A DNA stretch of 64,000 nucleotides from Colwellia sp. Arc7-D (GTDB lineage Bacteria > Pseudomonadota > Gammaproteobacteria > Enterobacterales > Alteromonadaceae). Below, in pieces: positions 17,659 to 28,317 of the stretch. The notes under the pieces are model-generated. The model did not search any database. It saw only the letters and a program-made list of their open reading frames with translations, and was not told the origin of the DNA. The position numbers and the translations under genes were made by a program. The stretch covers positions 2,728,001 through 2,792,000 of the forward strand of contig NZ_CP028924.1 of assembly GCF_003061515.1 (NCBI RefSeq), in the 5' to 3' direction. How positions within the stretch are numbered: position 1 is the stretch's first letter; each line of letters starts with the position of its first letter.

Positions 17659-20600
17659 TTATTTACAGCGTTTGTGTAACTCTTGTATTGAATTTACGAT
17701 ATTGCGATCATCTGCTGCGTGCGATTGACAAGCGGCAAATGCGGCATTCAATGTTGTAGTATATGCGACTTTGTAACGTAAAGCACCACCACGTAAAACT
17801 TTTGAATCTTCAATCGCTTTACGACCTTCTGTGGTATTAATAATGTAGGTGTACTCACCATTCTTAATTCTATCAAGAATATGTGGGCGACCTTCATGTA
17901 CTTTATTAACTAAACGACAAGGTATATTCGCTTCACCAAGAATAACAGCGGTGCCGTGTGTTGCATCAATTTCATAGCCTAATGCGACCATTTGTTTTGC
18001 TAAATCAACTACACGTTCTTTATCACTATTACGCACAGATATTAATGCACGACCATCTTTAGGAACCGATACACCTGCGCCTAGGTTGGCTTTAGCATAA
18101 GCTTCTTCAAATGTTTCGCCGACACCCATAACCTCACCCGTTGAACGCATTTCTGGCCCAACTAATGGGTCACTACCGTGGAATTTGTTAAACGGAATAA
18201 CCACTTCTTTTACAGAGAAATATGGTGGAATAACTTCTTTAGTAACACCTAGCTCTTTAAGAGTTTTACCCGCCATTACACGAGCACCAATTTTAGCTAA
18301 TGGCACAGCAGTAGCTTTCGAAACAAATGGAATCGTACGCGCAGCTCTTGGGTTAACTTCAATTAAGTACACTTTGCCGTCTTTAACAGCCATTTGTGTA
18401 TTCATTAAACCAATAACATCTAGCTCAAATGCTAAGTCTGTTACTTGCTTTCGCATTACATCTTGAATTTCTTGGCTTAAGCTATACGCTGGTAGTGAAC
18501 ATGCTGAGTCACCTGAGTGAACACCTGCTTGTTCAATATGCTGCATTATGCCGCCAACTACCACATCTGTACCATCACAAACCACATCAATATCAACTTC
18601 AATCGCGTCATCAAGGAAGTGATCAAGCAGCACTGGCGAGTCGTTCGATACATTTACCGCTTCAGTCATATAACGACGTAAATCATCTAAGTCATAAACG
18701 ATTTCCATTGCACGGCCACCTAGAACATAAGATGGGCGAACCACTAATGGAAATCCAATAGCTTCGGCCTTAGCCATCGCTTCTTCTAGAGATGTTACGG
18801 TAGCATTTTCCGGTTGTAATAAACCTAAACGGTCAACTGCTTGTTGAAAACGCTCACGGTCTTCTGCACGGTCAATTGCATCAGGAGAAGTACCAATAAT
18901 TGGCACGCCTGCCGCTTCTAAAGCACGAGCTAGTTTCAGTGGTGTTTGACCACCGTATTGCACGATAACGCCTTTAGGCTTTTCAATGCGCACGATTTCA
19001 AGTACATCTTCAAAAGTAATTGACTCAAAATATAATCGGTCTGAGGTATCGTAATCGGTAGAAACTGTTTCAGGGTTACAGTTAACCATAATGGTTTCAT
19101 AACCGTCTTCACGTAATGCTAATGCGGCATGTACACAACAGTAATCAAATTCAATACCTTGACCGATGCGGTTTGGACCGCCACCTAAGATCATAATTGA
19201 TTCTTTGTCTGTCGGGTTAGCTTCACACTCTTCATCGTAAGTTGAATACATGTAAGCTGTATCGGAACTAAACTCAGCAGCACAAGTATCTACTCGTTTG
19301 TAAACAGGGAAAATACCCGCTTTATGACGCTTTTTACGAATTTCAGCTTCACCAACACCAATTAAGTCAGCTAATCGAGAGTCAGCAAAACCTTTACGTT
19401 TTAATTGACGCAAGTACACAGGTGTTAATATTTTTAAGCCACCTTCTTCTACTTTTGCTTCTTCTAAAACAATATCTTCAATTTGAACTAAGAACCAACG
19501 GTCAATTTTAGTTAAACGATAAATATCATCAACTGATAAACCTAAACGAAAGGCATCAGCGATATACCAAATGCGATCAGAACCGGCTTCTTGCAGTTCA
19601 TGCATGATTTTAGTTTTAGCACCCGGCTGAGTCACATCAACCATAGGGTCAAAACCGTTTACGCCAACTTCTAGGCCGCGTAAGGCTTTTTGTAATGATT
19701 CTTGTTGATTACGTCCAATAGACATAACCTCGCCAACTGATTTCATTTGCGTCGTTAGTCTGTCTTCAGAGCCGGCAAATTTCTCGAAGTTGAAACGTGG
19801 AATTTTTGTCACAACGTAATCGATTGTCGGTTCAAATGAAGCTGGTGTAGCGCCACCTGTTATATCGTTAGTTAATTCATCAAGCGTATAACCAATGGCA
19901 AGTTTGGCTGCTATTTTAGCGATTGGGAAACCCGTTGCTTTTGATGCTAACGCCGAAGAGCGTGAAACACGTGGGTTCATTTCAATAATAACCATACGAC
20001 CAGTATCAGGACAAATACCAAACTGAACGTTCGAGCCACCCGTTTCAACACCAATTTCACGTAATACCGCAATCGATGCATTTCGCATAATTTGGTATTC
20101 TTTATCAGTTAACGTTTGTGCTGGTGCAACCGTGATTGAGTCACCGGTATGAATGCCCATAGGGTCAAAGTTTTCAATCGAACAAATAATGATACAGTTA
20201 TCATTTTTGTCACGAACCACTTCCATTTCATACTCTTTCCAACCGATTAATGATTCATCGATTAATAATTCAGAAGTCGGCGAAAGGTCTAAACCACGCG
20301 TACAAATTTCAGTAAACTCTTCGCGGTTATAAGCAATACCGCCACCCGAGCCGCCCATGGTAAAAGATGGACGAATAATACAAGGGAAACCTAAGTTTTT
20401 ACTTGCTGCGTGGGCTTCTTCAAGTGTATGTACAATCTCAGCTCTTGGCGTGTCTAAACCAATGGCTTTCATTGCTTTGTCGAAACGACTACGATCTTCA
20501 GCTTTATCAATTGCATCTGCTGTAGCGCCAATCATTTCAACATTAAATTCTTTTAATACGCCTTTAGCTTCGAGCTCAAGCGCACAGTTTAATGCGGTTT

Positions 20601-20877
20601 GACCACCCATAGTCGGTAATACCGCACAAGGACGTTCTTTTTCAATAATTTTACGTACCACTTCCCAGTGAATTGGCTCGATGTAAGTGGCATCAGCCAT
20701 TTCTGGGTCGGTCATAATGGTTGCTGGATTCGAGTTTACTAGAATAACTCGGTAACCTTCTTCGCGCAGTGCTTTACACGCTTGTGCACCTGAATAATCA
20801 AACTCACATGCTTGGCCAATAACAATTGGCCCTGCGCCTAAGATCAAGATACTTTTTAAATCAGTACGTTTTCCCAT
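17659..20877 (-). CDS. carB: Carbamoyl-phosphate synthase large subunit
   Basis: A 1072-residue protein with two homologous ATP-grasp halves (each with biotin-carboxylase-like folds), an oligomerisation region and a C-terminal MGS-like allosteric domain. It makes carbamoyl phosphate from bicarbonate, ATP and ammonia supplied by CarA, feeding arginine and pyrimidine synthesis. The start [23 protein letters not shown] and the second-half [19 protein letters not shown] (cited in parts) are diagnostic. It follows carA by 29 bases in one operon. Confidence 0.98.
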   Translation of the reverse strand: MGKRTDLKSILILGAGPIVIGQACEFDYSGAQACKALREEGYRVILVNSNPATIMTDPEMADATYIEPIHWEVVRKIIEKERPCAVLPTMGGQTALNCALELEAKGVLKEFNVEMIGATADAIDKAEDRSRFDKAMKAIGLDTPRAEIVHTLEEAHAASKNLGFPCIIRPSFTMGGSGGGIAYNREEFTEICTRGLDLSPTSELLIDESLIGWKEYEMEVVRDKNDNCIIICSIENFDPMGIHTGDSITVAPAQTLTDKEYQIMRNASIAVLREIGVETGGSNVQFGICPDTGRMVIIEMNPRVSRSSALASKATGFPIAKIAAKLAIGYTLDELTNDITGGATPASFEPTIDYVVTKIPRFNFEKFAGSEDRLTTQMKSVGEVMSIGRNQQESLQKALRGLEVGVNGFDPMVDVTQPGAKTKIMHELQEAGSDRIWYIADAFRLGLSVDDIYRLTKIDRWFLVQIEDIVLEEAKVEEGGLKILTPVYLRQLKRKGFADSRLADLIGVGEAEIRKKRHKAGIFPVYKRVDTCAAEFSSDTAYMYSTYDEECEANPTDKESIMILGGGPNRIGQGIEFDYCCVHAALALREDGYETIMVNCNPETVSTDYDTSDRLYFESITFEDVLEIVRIEKPKGVIVQYGGQTPLKLARALEAAGVPIIGTSPDAIDRAEDRERFQQAVDRLGLLQPENATVTSLEEAMAKAEAIGFPLVVRPSYVLGGRAMEIVYDLDDLRRYMTEAVNVSNDSPVLLDHFLDDAIEVDIDVVCDGTDVVVGGIMQHIEQAGVHSGDSACSLPAYSLSQEIQDVMRKQVTDLAFELDVIGLMNTQMAVKDGKVYLIEVNPRAARTIPFVSKATAVPLAKIGARVMAGKTLKELGVTKEVIPPYFSVKEVVIPFNKFHGSDPLVGPEMRSTGEVMGVGETFEEAYAKANLGAGVSVPKDGRALISVRNSDKERVVDLAKQMVALGYEIDATHGTAVILGEANIPCRLVNKVHEGRPHILDRIKNGEYTYIINTTEGRKAIEDSKVLRGGALRYKVAYTTTLNAAFAACQSHAADDRNIVNSIQELHKRCK

Positions 20878-20906
20878 TTTCTATTCTCTCTTCTCTTGTC
20901 TAAGGG

Positions 20907-22052
20907 CTAAGCTTTTTTCGAAGCAACGATTAAATCGATAAAATGATCGAACAATGGTGCAGCATCTGCTGGTCCTGGGCTCGCTTCAGGATGGCCTTGG
21001 AAACTGAATGCTGGTTTGTCTGTACGATGAATACCCTGAATAGAACCATCAAATAATGATGAGTGCGTCACTTTTAAATTTTCAGGTAAGTTATCTTCAT
21101 CAACAGCAAAACCATGGTTCTGAGCGGTGATCATCACAACATTGCGCTCAAAGTCTTTTACTGGGTGATTTCCACCATGGTGTCCAAACTTCATTTTAAT
21201 GGTTTTAGCACCACTGGCTAACGCTAACAATTGATGACCTAAACAAATACCAAATACAGGGATATCTGTTGTTAAGAATTTTTTAATTGCCGTAATAGCA
21301 TAGTCACAAGGTTCTGGATCACCTGGACCATTTGATAAGAAAATGCCATCAGGGTTCATCGCTAATACTTCTTCAGCCGACGTTTGTGCAGGTACTACGG
21401 TAAGTTTACAACCACGGTCTACTAACATACGTAAAATATTACGTTTAGCACCGAAATCGTAGGCAACCACATGAAACTCTGATTTTTCAGGTGTAATATG
21501 GCCTTTTCCTAGCTGCCAACTGCCTTCTGTCCATTGGTATGATTCTTTAGTTGAAACAACTTTAGCTAAGTCCATACCTTTAAGGCCTGGAAATGCTTGC
21601 GCTTGAGATAACGCTTTAGCAGCTTCAACACTTGCATCAGTAATATCACCGGCGATAATACAACCGTTCTGCGCGCCTTTTTCACGTAAAATACGCGTAA
21701 GTTTGCGGGTGTCTATATCGGCAATACCTAAGATATTCTTTGCTTTTAAGTAGTCGCCTAAACTTTGCTCGTTGCGAAAGTTACTTGCTAATAATGGTAA
21801 GTCACGAATTACTAAACCTTTTGCCCAAATAGTGTTAGATTCTTCATCTTCACTATTGGTACCTGTGTTACCTATGTGTGGATAAGTAAGGGTAACAATT
21901 TGCTCTGCATAAGAGGGATCAGTCAGAATTTCTTGGTAGCCAGTCATTGAAGTATTAAAAACTACTTCACCAACAGACGCCCCTTCTGCACCGATAGCGG
22001 TGCCCTTAAATACAGTGCCGTCTTCAAGCACTAAAATGGCAGATTTAGTCAA
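20907..22052 (-). CDS. carA: Carbamoyl-phosphate synthase small subunit
   Basis: A 381-residue glutaminase subunit that releases ammonia from glutamine for CarB. The class I amidotransferase triad is visible: nucleophile cysteine in [12 protein letters not shown] and His/Glu in GHPEASPGP. The start codon is TTG at 22052, supported by GGAGG five bases upstream and by the same unusual TTG start in E. coli carA; this probably limits its translation. Operon carAB. Confidence 0.97.
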   Translation of the reverse strand: MTKSAILVLEDGTVFKGTAIGAEGASVGEVVFNTSMTGYQEILTDPSYAEQIVTLTYPHIGNTGTNSEDEESNTIWAKGLVIRDLPLLASNFRNEQSLGDYLKAKNILGIADIDTRKLTRILREKGAQNGCIIAGDITDASVEAAKALSQAQAFPGLKGMDLAKVVSTKESYQWTEGSWQLGKGHITPEKSEFHVVAYDFGAKRNILRMLVDRGCKLTVVPAQTSAEEVLAMNPDGIFLSNGPGDPEPCDYAITAIKKFLTTDIPVFGICLGHQLLALASGAKTIKMKFGHHGGNHPVKDFERNVVMITAQNHGFAVDEDNLPENLKVTHSSLFDGSIQGIHRTDKPAFSFQGHPEASPGPADAAPLFDHFIDLIVASKKA

Positions 22053-22353
22053 TGTAACCTCCGTTAAGAAGAAAGAAAATTAATGGTCAAACAACTAATA
22101 ACTTAACCATTAATGATAAAAGCGATACGTACAAAAATTGCCAAAACTTTACTCATGAACGTCATGAACTGTAAATTTTTGACAAAATCCACTTATTTTA
22201 CGCTTGTAAGCTTCTTTCGTCTAGTAATAATTGTAAAAAACTCTCTGTTTTTGACGTAATTGATACAAAGACCTCAAAAACAACACTTTACTCTAAAAAC
22301 CACCCGTAAATACTAACCATTTAGTCAGGTTTATATTAATTAAAGTAATTTAT
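22053..22353. promoter_or_regulatory. Upstream region of carAB
   Basis: This 301-base gap between carA and dapB must contain the carAB promoter. It is AT-rich, with a CATGAACGTCATGAAC near-repeat. I found no convincing ArgR or PurR box and no clear promoter hexamer pair. Confidence 0.4.
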
Positions 22354-23160
22354 CTAATCTTTTAAACCTAGTACGTCTTGCATGTCATAAAAGCCGTTAT
22401 TGGCTTCACTTAACCAAAAAGCAGCGCGCATAGCGCCTAAAGCAAATGTCATGCGTGAGCTTGCTTTATGGGTTAACTCTAATCGTTCACCAATATCAGC
22501 AAAGTATGCAGTATGTTCACCAACAATATCGCCAGCGCGAACCGTTGCAAAACCTATTGTTTCTCGGCTGCGCTCTTCCGTAATACCTTCTCTGCCATAT
22601 ACGGCTACCTCATTAAGGTCACGTCCTAAGGTATCAGCAATAACTTGGCCCATTTTCACAGCCGTGCCCGACGGTGCATCTTTCTTAAATCTGTGGTGCG
22701 CTTCAAAAATTTCTATATCAGTATAGCTACCAATCGCTTTAGCCGTAATCTCAAGTAACTTAAACAATAAGTTAACGCCAACACTGGTATTTGGAGCCAA
22801 AACAACCGGTATGCTCTTACCGGCATCCTTAATCGTCTCTACTTGTTGATCTGAAAAACCTGTGGTACCAATAACAAGCGCTTTATTGTGTTGCTTGCAC
22901 CAGTTAATGTGCTCTAGCGTAGCTTCAATTGAGGTAAAATCAATTAACACATCTGCCGCTAATAATGTTTGATAATCTGTGGTTGTTTTTTTGCCAATAG
23001 CGCCAATACCCGCTATTTCGCCCAAATCAAAATTTTCGAATGAAGAACCAACTCGAACACTACCACCAACAAGCTCAACAGATTTATGCTCTATTGCTGC
23101 CTGAATTAAATTGCGGCCCATACGCCCGCTACAACCTAAAATAGCTACTTTTACTTTCAT
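22354..23160 (-). CDS. dapB: 4-hydroxy-tetrahydrodipicolinate reductase
   Basis: A 268-residue NAD(P)H enzyme of lysine and diaminopimelate synthesis. The nucleotide-binding loop is [11 protein letters not shown] at the N-terminus, and the substrate-binding and catalytic segment [15 protein letters not shown] carries the essential His and Lys. The length is normal. It lies upstream of carAB, a frequent order, and directly after a small NTF2-like gene on the same strand. Confidence 0.97.
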   Translation of the reverse strand: MKVKVAILGCSGRMGRNLIQAAIEHKSVELVGGSVRVGSSFENFDLGEIAGIGAIGKKTTTDYQTLLAADVLIDFTSIEATLEHINWCKQHNKALVIGTTGFSDQQVETIKDAGKSIPVVLAPNTSVGVNLLFKLLEITAKAIGSYTDIEIFEAHHRFKKDAPSGTAVKMGQVIADTLGRDLNEVAVYGREGITEERSRETIGFATVRAGDIVGEHTAYFADIGERLELTHKASSRMTFALGAMRAAFWLSEANNGFYDMQDVLGLKD

Positions 23161-23172
23161 GAAAACGTATTC

Positions 23173-23619
23173 CTAAACGCTAATGCTATAAGCTGACTTA
23201 TAAGCAATGTTAAAAGGGGTATTTAAATCAATTGATTGACTAAGCTCTTGTGACACTACATTAAATATTCGCCATTGGCCTTCTTTTAAAAGCAAATGAT
23301 AAAAAGCAGAGAAATCGGTAAAAACTTCATCTTTAGAGTCAATAAACTGCCAATCAATACAAGCCAGTACTAAATCGTCTTTTAACACACTAAAACTCGA
23401 TTTTAATGGGATGAAATGTTTTATCTCTGCATGACTGAGTACAGTAAATATATCTATGAATTCTCGTTTGAAGGCTTCTTCGTTATCAATTAAAACAACT
23501 TTATCAGGTGTATGCAAAGTACATGGCAGTTGATAACACTGTTGTGTTTCTGCCATATTCTGCTGATGAAACGCCGCGATATAACGTTGAAATAATTTTT
23601 CGATAACTGTTTTTTGCAT
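23173..23619 (-). CDS. NTF2/SnoaL-like protein of unknown function
   Basis: A 148-residue soluble protein with the alpha+beta layout of NTF2-like folds: an N-terminal helix (FQRYIAAFHQQNMAE), a strand with YQLPCTLHTPDKVVLI, then a curved sheet and DFSAFYHLLLKEGQWRIFNVVSQ near the end. No catalytic residues can be assigned. Its stop lies 12 bases before dapB, so the two may be co-transcribed. Such stand-alone NTF2-like proteins are poorly characterised. Confidence 0.6.
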   Translation of the reverse strand: MQKTVIEKLFQRYIAAFHQQNMAETQQCYQLPCTLHTPDKVVLIDNEEAFKREFIDIFTVLSHAEIKHFIPLKSSFSVLKDDLVLACIDWQFIDSKDEVFTDFSAFYHLLLKEGQWRIFNVVSQELSQSIDLNTPFNIAYKSAYSISV

Positions 23620-23685
23620 TGGTTACTTAATACCTACTGGGTATAACTCAAACTTGGTTAAACCAATTTGATTAATTAAGCTTAT

Positions 23686-23711
23686 AAAAAAGCCCTCAAC
23701 TGAGGGCTTTT
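23686..23711 (-). terminator. Rho-independent terminator after fklB
   Basis: AAAAGCCCTCA-AC-TGAGGGCTTTT, nearly perfect, immediately downstream of the fklB stop and before the NTF2-like gene; probably bidirectional. Confidence 0.9.
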
Positions 23712-23724
23712 AAAAAAATCTTAT

Positions 23725-24348
23725 TTAGCTAACAACTGATAACAACTCAACGTCGAATATCAAGGTTGCGTACGGAGGAATTGCACCTTGAGAGCCACGC
23801 TCACCGTAAGCTAAACCGTAAGGTACGTATAAACGCCATTTCGAACCTTCAGTCATTAATTGTAATGCTTCAGTCCAACCAGCAATAACACCGCCTACTG
23901 GAAATTCAGCAGGTTGGCCACGTTCAACAGAGCTATCAAAAATATCACCATTGATGAATGTACCATGGTAATGCACGCGTACTGTGCTTGCAGCAGTTGG
24001 CGTTTCGCCTTCACCCGTTGCGATTACTTCGTACTGCAAACCTGATTCAGTTGTTGTTACTTCATCACGTTTTGCATTTTCAACTAAAAACTCTTCGCCT
24101 TCAGCTGCTTTAACTTTAGCTTCAGCTTGCTCTAGTTCTTGCATTTTTTTAGATACAATACCAAATGCTTCATTTAAATCTTCATCAGATACTTGGCTGT
24201 CAGCATTTGCAATAGCATCTGCTAAACCAGCTTGTACAGCTGATACGTCAAAGTCTTTAAAAGGGTTGTTACGAAGTTGGTCACCTAGTTGACGACCTAC
24301 GCCATAGCTTACGCGTTGTTCAATTGTTTCAAATTTATTTTCAGACAT
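23725..24348 (-). CDS. fklB: FKBP-type peptidyl-prolyl isomerase FklB
   Basis: A 207-residue cytoplasmic protein of the FKBP22 type: an N-terminal dimerisation domain (VSYGVGRQLGDQLRNNPF) and C-terminal FKBP domain (TVRVHYHGTFINGDIFDSS, VIAGWTEALQLMTEGSKW). It speeds up proline isomerisation in protein folding. There is no signal peptide, which separates it from FkpA. It is flanked by its own terminator, so it is probably monocistronic. Confidence 0.92.
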   Translation of the reverse strand: MSENKFETIEQRVSYGVGRQLGDQLRNNPFKDFDVSAVQAGLADAIANADSQVSDEDLNEAFGIVSKKMQELEQAEAKVKAAEGEEFLVENAKRDEVTTTESGLQYEVIATGEGETPTAASTVRVHYHGTFINGDIFDSSVERGQPAEFPVGGVIAGWTEALQLMTEGSKWRLYVPYGLAYGERGSQGAIPPYATLIFDVELLSVVS

Positions 24349-24509
24349 TATTTAATCTTCACTTAATTTATACGATAAAAATTCGCGATACAATAGCATA
24401 AATTTCACGCCCTCTGAAGGGCTAGCGTTAGCGATTTTGTTATTTATTATAAATTTTTTATCTTTAATTGTACTTGACACGTTTTGCCTGCAATCATCTT
24501 TTACTCTAT

Positions 24510-25493
24510 CTAACCTTCAGTAATTTTCTGATAACACTGCGTTAACACTGGGGCTGATAAATTAAATTCTTTTACTAGCATCATTGGATAAGCAACGAGT
24601 ACATCAAATTCGGAGTTATTCCCCGCTGCCAAGTCTCGTTGCATTGAGGTTTCACTACTGTCGGGTAAGCGTGATAAAAAGCTCAATGTTTCTTTAATAT
24701 GTTTATCGCCAAGGTTTACGCCAGATTTTCGAGCAATATCTGCATATTCATTAACAATACGCTCTAATAAAAATGCGATATGACTTTGTGAACGAATTTC
24801 GCCTAAATTCAATTTTCTCGCTGAGGCTAAAGCTCCCCAGGCAGCAACAAGTATGTACTTTCGCCACAATGCCAGTTCTATATCACTCGTTACCCCGACA
24901 CTAATACCTGCTAATTTTAAGCGTTTAGCTATTGCACTAAGCCGTTCAGTTTCATCAGCTTGCAAGGCAGCACCCTGCTCATTCATTTTTAAAGCCGTAT
25001 TATCTACTATGGGTTTATTAATAAAAGCACCTAAAGTGATATGAGGTTTTGCGCCGGTATGATTGATCACACCCGTAGCCGATTTTTCAGCAATAATTTT
25101 TGCTAAACCGCCAATAATATTTTCACGTGGGATGCCCTGAGCCTGCGTTATATCAGCAGCATTAACACCATTTAACAAAGGTATTACGCGGGTATTATTT
25201 ACGATTAATGGTTTTATTTGTGCAATAGCTGTATTTAATTGATAAGACTTTACGCAGATAAATATAACATCGGCAGGTGTTGCTAAACTATTAATCGTTA
25301 AGCTTTCGCCATCAACCACATTAACATTATTTAGCTGAACATCACCTTCTATACTCTTGATCATCAATCCCGATGTTTGCATGGTTTTAAATTGCTCGCC
25401 CCGGGCAACAAACGTAACATTTTCACCGTGCTGCGCTAAGCGGCCACCAAAATAACCACCAACAGCACCACAGCCAACGATAACAAAATGCAT
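24510..25493 (-). CDS. Ketopantoate reductase family protein (PanE-like)
   Basis: A 327-residue NADPH-dependent reductase. The N-terminal Rossmann fold begins FVIVGCGAVGGYFGGRLAQ, followed by the ApbA-type C-terminal domain with WRKYILVAAWGALASARKL. Members reduce 2-dehydropantoate to pantoate in coenzyme A synthesis, but the family includes paralogues with other substrates and no pantothenate genes lie nearby, so panE is not assigned. ATG at 25493 is preferred to the GTG one codon upstream because AAGGA is well spaced. Confidence 0.8.
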   Translation of the reverse strand: MHFVIVGCGAVGGYFGGRLAQHGENVTFVARGEQFKTMQTSGLMIKSIEGDVQLNNVNVVDGESLTINSLATPADVIFICVKSYQLNTAIAQIKPLIVNNTRVIPLLNGVNAADITQAQGIPRENIIGGLAKIIAEKSATGVINHTGAKPHITLGAFINKPIVDNTALKMNEQGAALQADETERLSAIAKRLKLAGISVGVTSDIELALWRKYILVAAWGALASARKLNLGEIRSQSHIAFLLERIVNEYADIARKSGVNLGDKHIKETLSFLSRLPDSSETSMQRDLAAGNNSEFDVLVAYPMMLVKEFNLSAPVLTQCYQKITEG

Positions 25494-25813
25494 CACTCAT
25501 CCTTTTAGTTCTAATTTAGGGTGAAGTTTATCATGAAGATACTCAAATGATCAGACGCTTCAGGGCTAAAATTTAAATAACAACAATTTGTGATACCCAT
25601 GATTTCAACTAAACTTATGGGTTGTAACTACGGTTTCATCACTATAGATGAAATTACGACATCTAATTTACAAGAACATAGATAGTATTAGAAAAACAGA
25701 AATACGTTTAATTGCAGTATTCAATTGTATTAAGGGGTATGGAGTAATGTTTATCTGTTTTTATGAGTTTGTTCAAAAATATAATACAAACAAATAACTC
25801 AAGGGACATTATC
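25494..25813. promoter_or_regulatory. Divergent upstream region before the MbnH/MbnP operon
   Basis: A 320-base gap between the leftward panE-like gene and the rightward lipoprotein gene, so promoters face both ways. A dyad TTTCATC-ACTATA-GATGAAA lies at 25634-25653 and could be an operator. No known copper-responsive box was recognised. Confidence 0.4.
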
Positions 25814-27187
25814 ATGAGCAAAGTTATATTAATTGCCTTAGCTATAGTCTTATTCAGTGGTTGTGGCGATGCCAGCAAAACATCGAGTACTGCAACAATT
25901 GATAAAACTGAAACGAGTAGTAAAGCGACTAAAGAACAAACAACTACACAAAATGATGCTATTAATATTGAAGAAACTCAAGCAATGGTATTACTTAGTG
26001 GTCTGCCAACCTTAGGTACTTCCGATAGCATCGCTATTATTGATATGGATCCCGACTCGGCCAATTTTGGCAATATACTTTATGACTACCCACTCCCCAA
26101 ACTTGATGCACCTATGCACCACCTTTATTACAGCCCTAACGGACGTTTGTATGCCACGGGGCTGGGCTCTCAATGTAGCTTAGCTGAAATTGACTTGGTC
26201 AGAAACGCAAAAGCTGAGCCGATAATTAGTAATTTTGAATGCTTAAACACCAACGGACAAAATGTTGGAGAAGATATTATGTGGCATAACGTCAATGGTG
26301 AGCTAACGATGTTCGTTACCTTTATGGGCGGCTCTGATTTAACTCAAATTGACGCAGGTACGGTCGGCGTATTCAATGCCCAAACGAATGAAGTCATTAA
26401 AATTATTGAAGCAAGAAAGTCTCAAGTAGAAGCAGGTCAGCCTTATATCATGTTCCCACATGGCATTTCAGCTTATGGGGATAGAATGGTAGTCACATCT
26501 TCTACTCACCCAGCCATTGCCACAGAAGTTGGTAATTCCATAACCATTATCGATTTAAATACTTTAAAACCAATCGAAACTATTGTTATTGAAGATGCCA
26601 AGCCTGTGGGCTTCCCTTCATCGCCTGTCGAAGTGCTTTTTGTTCGTCCCAGTATTGTCGAAGGGGTGGAGCCAGCTATTTTGGTTAATACTTTATTCGG
26701 TTTTGAGACTTGGAAAGTGCCTTATAACGAGAAAACTAAAACGTTTAATACGCCAGAAAAGTTATATGACGGAGCCACAGCAGGTACAGCAGTACCGTTA
26801 GAGTTTTATGGTAATGAAGATGAATTATTTATCAGTCATGGCGTGCCCGGTATAGTTAAACGCTACGATTTAAAACAGTTACCCAATTTAGTATCTTCAG
26901 GCGAAGATATAAAGGCAGAAAGCGGTGCGCATCACATGATATTTTATAAAACCGCAGCCGGTCGCAAGCTCATTGCCGTACAAAACAATTTATTAAATTT
27001 AGGTGACGCTAAAGACAATGACCCCACCGACATAGATTTTCTGGTGAAACTAAATCACCACTCGGTCACCGTACATGATCTTGTTACGGGCGAGCGATTG
27101 GGCGAAATAAACTTCAAAGAAAAGTACAAAAAAGGTATCGATAATATTGAAGCATTATTTGGCTCAGGCTTTACGCATCATCATTAA
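25814..27187 (+). CDS. Lipoprotein with SBP56/methanethiol-oxidase-like beta-propeller
   Basis: A 457-residue lipoprotein: signal peptide with lipobox LFSGC (C17), a Thr/Ser-rich linker to ~50, then a beta-propeller. The propeller start DSIAIIDMDPDSANFG...PLPKLDAPMHHL resembles the opening of selenium-binding protein 56/methanethiol oxidase (ATVDVDP..., PMP...LHHF), including the His pair at 102-103. The CxxC cysteines of true SBP56 are absent. The end, GSGFTHHH, could bind metal. ATG at 25814 follows AAGGGA; a 17-residue upstream extension is unlikely. It starts an operon with MbnH- and MbnP-like genes. Methanethiol oxidase is copper-dependent and its gene is linked elsewhere to mauG-type genes, so a copper-related periplasmic enzyme or metal carrier is plausible. 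Confidence 0.6.
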   Translation: MSKVILIALAIVLFSGCGDASKTSSTATIDKTETSSKATKEQTTTQNDAINIEETQAMVLLSGLPTLGTSDSIAIIDMDPDSANFGNILYDYPLPKLDAPMHHLYYSPNGRLYATGLGSQCSLAEIDLVRNAKAEPIISNFECLNTNGQNVGEDIMWHNVNGELTMFVTFMGGSDLTQIDAGTVGVFNAQTNEVIKIIEARKSQVEAGQPYIMFPHGISAYGDRMVVTSSTHPAIATEVGNSITIIDLNTLKPIETIVIEDAKPVGFPSSPVEVLFVRPSIVEGVEPAILVNTLFGFETWKVPYNEKTKTFNTPEKLYDGATAGTAVPLEFYGNEDELFISHGVPGIVKRYDLKQLPNLVSSGEDIKAESGAHHMIFYKTAAGRKLIAVQNNLLNLGDAKDNDPTDIDFLVKLNHHSVTVHDLVTGERLGEINFKEKYKKGIDNIEALFGSGFTHHH

Positions 27188-27192
27188 TTGTC

Positions 27193-28317
27193 ATGAAAAT
27201 CACCGCAATAGTTGTCGCCATCGCTTTTCTATTTATAGCGGCAACTATTTACAACTTACAAAATAAAAAGCCGACCACTCACCTTGTCGAATTCACGGCA
27301 CCTTTTATTTTTGGCCGTTTTACCGTGCCAGAAAGTAATCCTTTAACCCAAGAATCAGTACTACTTGGCAGAAGGCTTTTTTATGATCCAATATTGTCTA
27401 GCAACAAGAAAGTGTCTTGCGCGACCTGCCATAAGCAAGCACTTGCCTTTACTGACGGTTTAAAAACATCCGTAGGCGTGTCAGGAACTACTCTTGCTTT
27501 CAACTCTATGAGCTTAGTGAATTTAATGTGGGGACCCAAGCATTTTTTCTGGGATGGTCGTGCTTCATCTCTTGAAGAACAAGCAATTATTCCCATTACA
27601 CACCATGATGAAATGGCGTGTAATATCGAAACACTGATCGTTGATTTAAATAATGATGAGACCTACAAAAAGCTATTTAAACAAGCTTTTGGAAATATAA
27701 GTGCACAAAATATAGCGAAAGCGCTAGCAAGCTTTCAGCGAACGTTGATTTCAGCTAATTCACGATACGACCAATATTTACGTGGCGAAATATCTCTAAC
27801 CGCCATAGAAGAACAAGGTCGTAAGCTTTTTATGGCCCATCCTGATACTAAAGTGGTATTACGTGGGGGAAATTGCATTGATTGTCATAGCCAATTTCTC
27901 ACCAGCGGCTTTGGCACTATGTTTGATGGCTTTAGCAATAATGGCTTAGATAATGATCAAACATTACAACCTGGCTTATTTACGTTAACGCAAAATGAAG
28001 CGCATCGAGGCTTATTCAAAGCCCCCACATTACGCAATATAGCGGTTACATCTCCATATATGCATGATGGCCGTTTTGCTACTTTGCATGAGGTTTTAGC
28101 GCATTATAATGGCGGCATTAAGCGCAGTAAAACGCTCAGCCCATTAATTATTGAAGCAGATAATATTCCAAAAACACAAAACGATCATATTAGCTTAAAC
28201 CTCAATGATGATGAAGTAACCGCCATTATTGCATTTTTACATACGTTAACTGATGAAGAATTCTTAGCTAACCGTGCTTTTTCAAACCCTTTTATCGCCG
28301 AGAATAGTGATGACTAA
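27193..28317 (+). CDS. MbnH/MauG-like di-haem cytochrome c peroxidase family protein
   Basis: A 374-residue membrane-anchored or exported protein (hydrophobic residues ~4-20). Two haem c sites are seen: C76-A-T-C79-H80 and C228-I-D-C231-H232. FFWDGRASSLEEQA and SPYMHDGRF (~287-295) are hallmarks of the di-haem peroxidase/MauG family. MbnH converts a tryptophan of its partner MbnP to kynurenine, creating a copper site. The partner-like gene follows with an 8-base overlap, which makes the MbnH role more likely than a simple peroxidase. The gene starts five bases after the lipoprotein gene. Confidence 0.8.
   Translation: MKITAIVVAIAFLFIAATIYNLQNKKPTTHLVEFTAPFIFGRFTVPESNPLTQESVLLGRRLFYDPILSSNKKVSCATCHKQALAFTDGLKTSVGVSGTTLAFNSMSLVNLMWGPKHFFWDGRASSLEEQAIIPITHHDEMACNIETLIVDLNNDETYKKLFKQAFGNISAQNIAKALASFQRTLISANSRYDQYLRGEISLTAIEEQGRKLFMAHPDTKVVLRGGNCIDCHSQFLTSGFGTMFDGFSNNGLDNDQTLQPGLFTLTQNEAHRGLFKAPTLRNIAVTSPYMHDGRFATLHEVLAHYNGGIKRSKTLSPLIIEADNIPKTQNDHISLNLNDDEVTAIIAFLHTLTDEEFLANRAFSNPFIAENSDD

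Noticed and set aside
22053..22353. ArgR/PurR operators upstream of carAB
   Set aside because: No segment matched the ARG box or PUR box well enough to report as a site.
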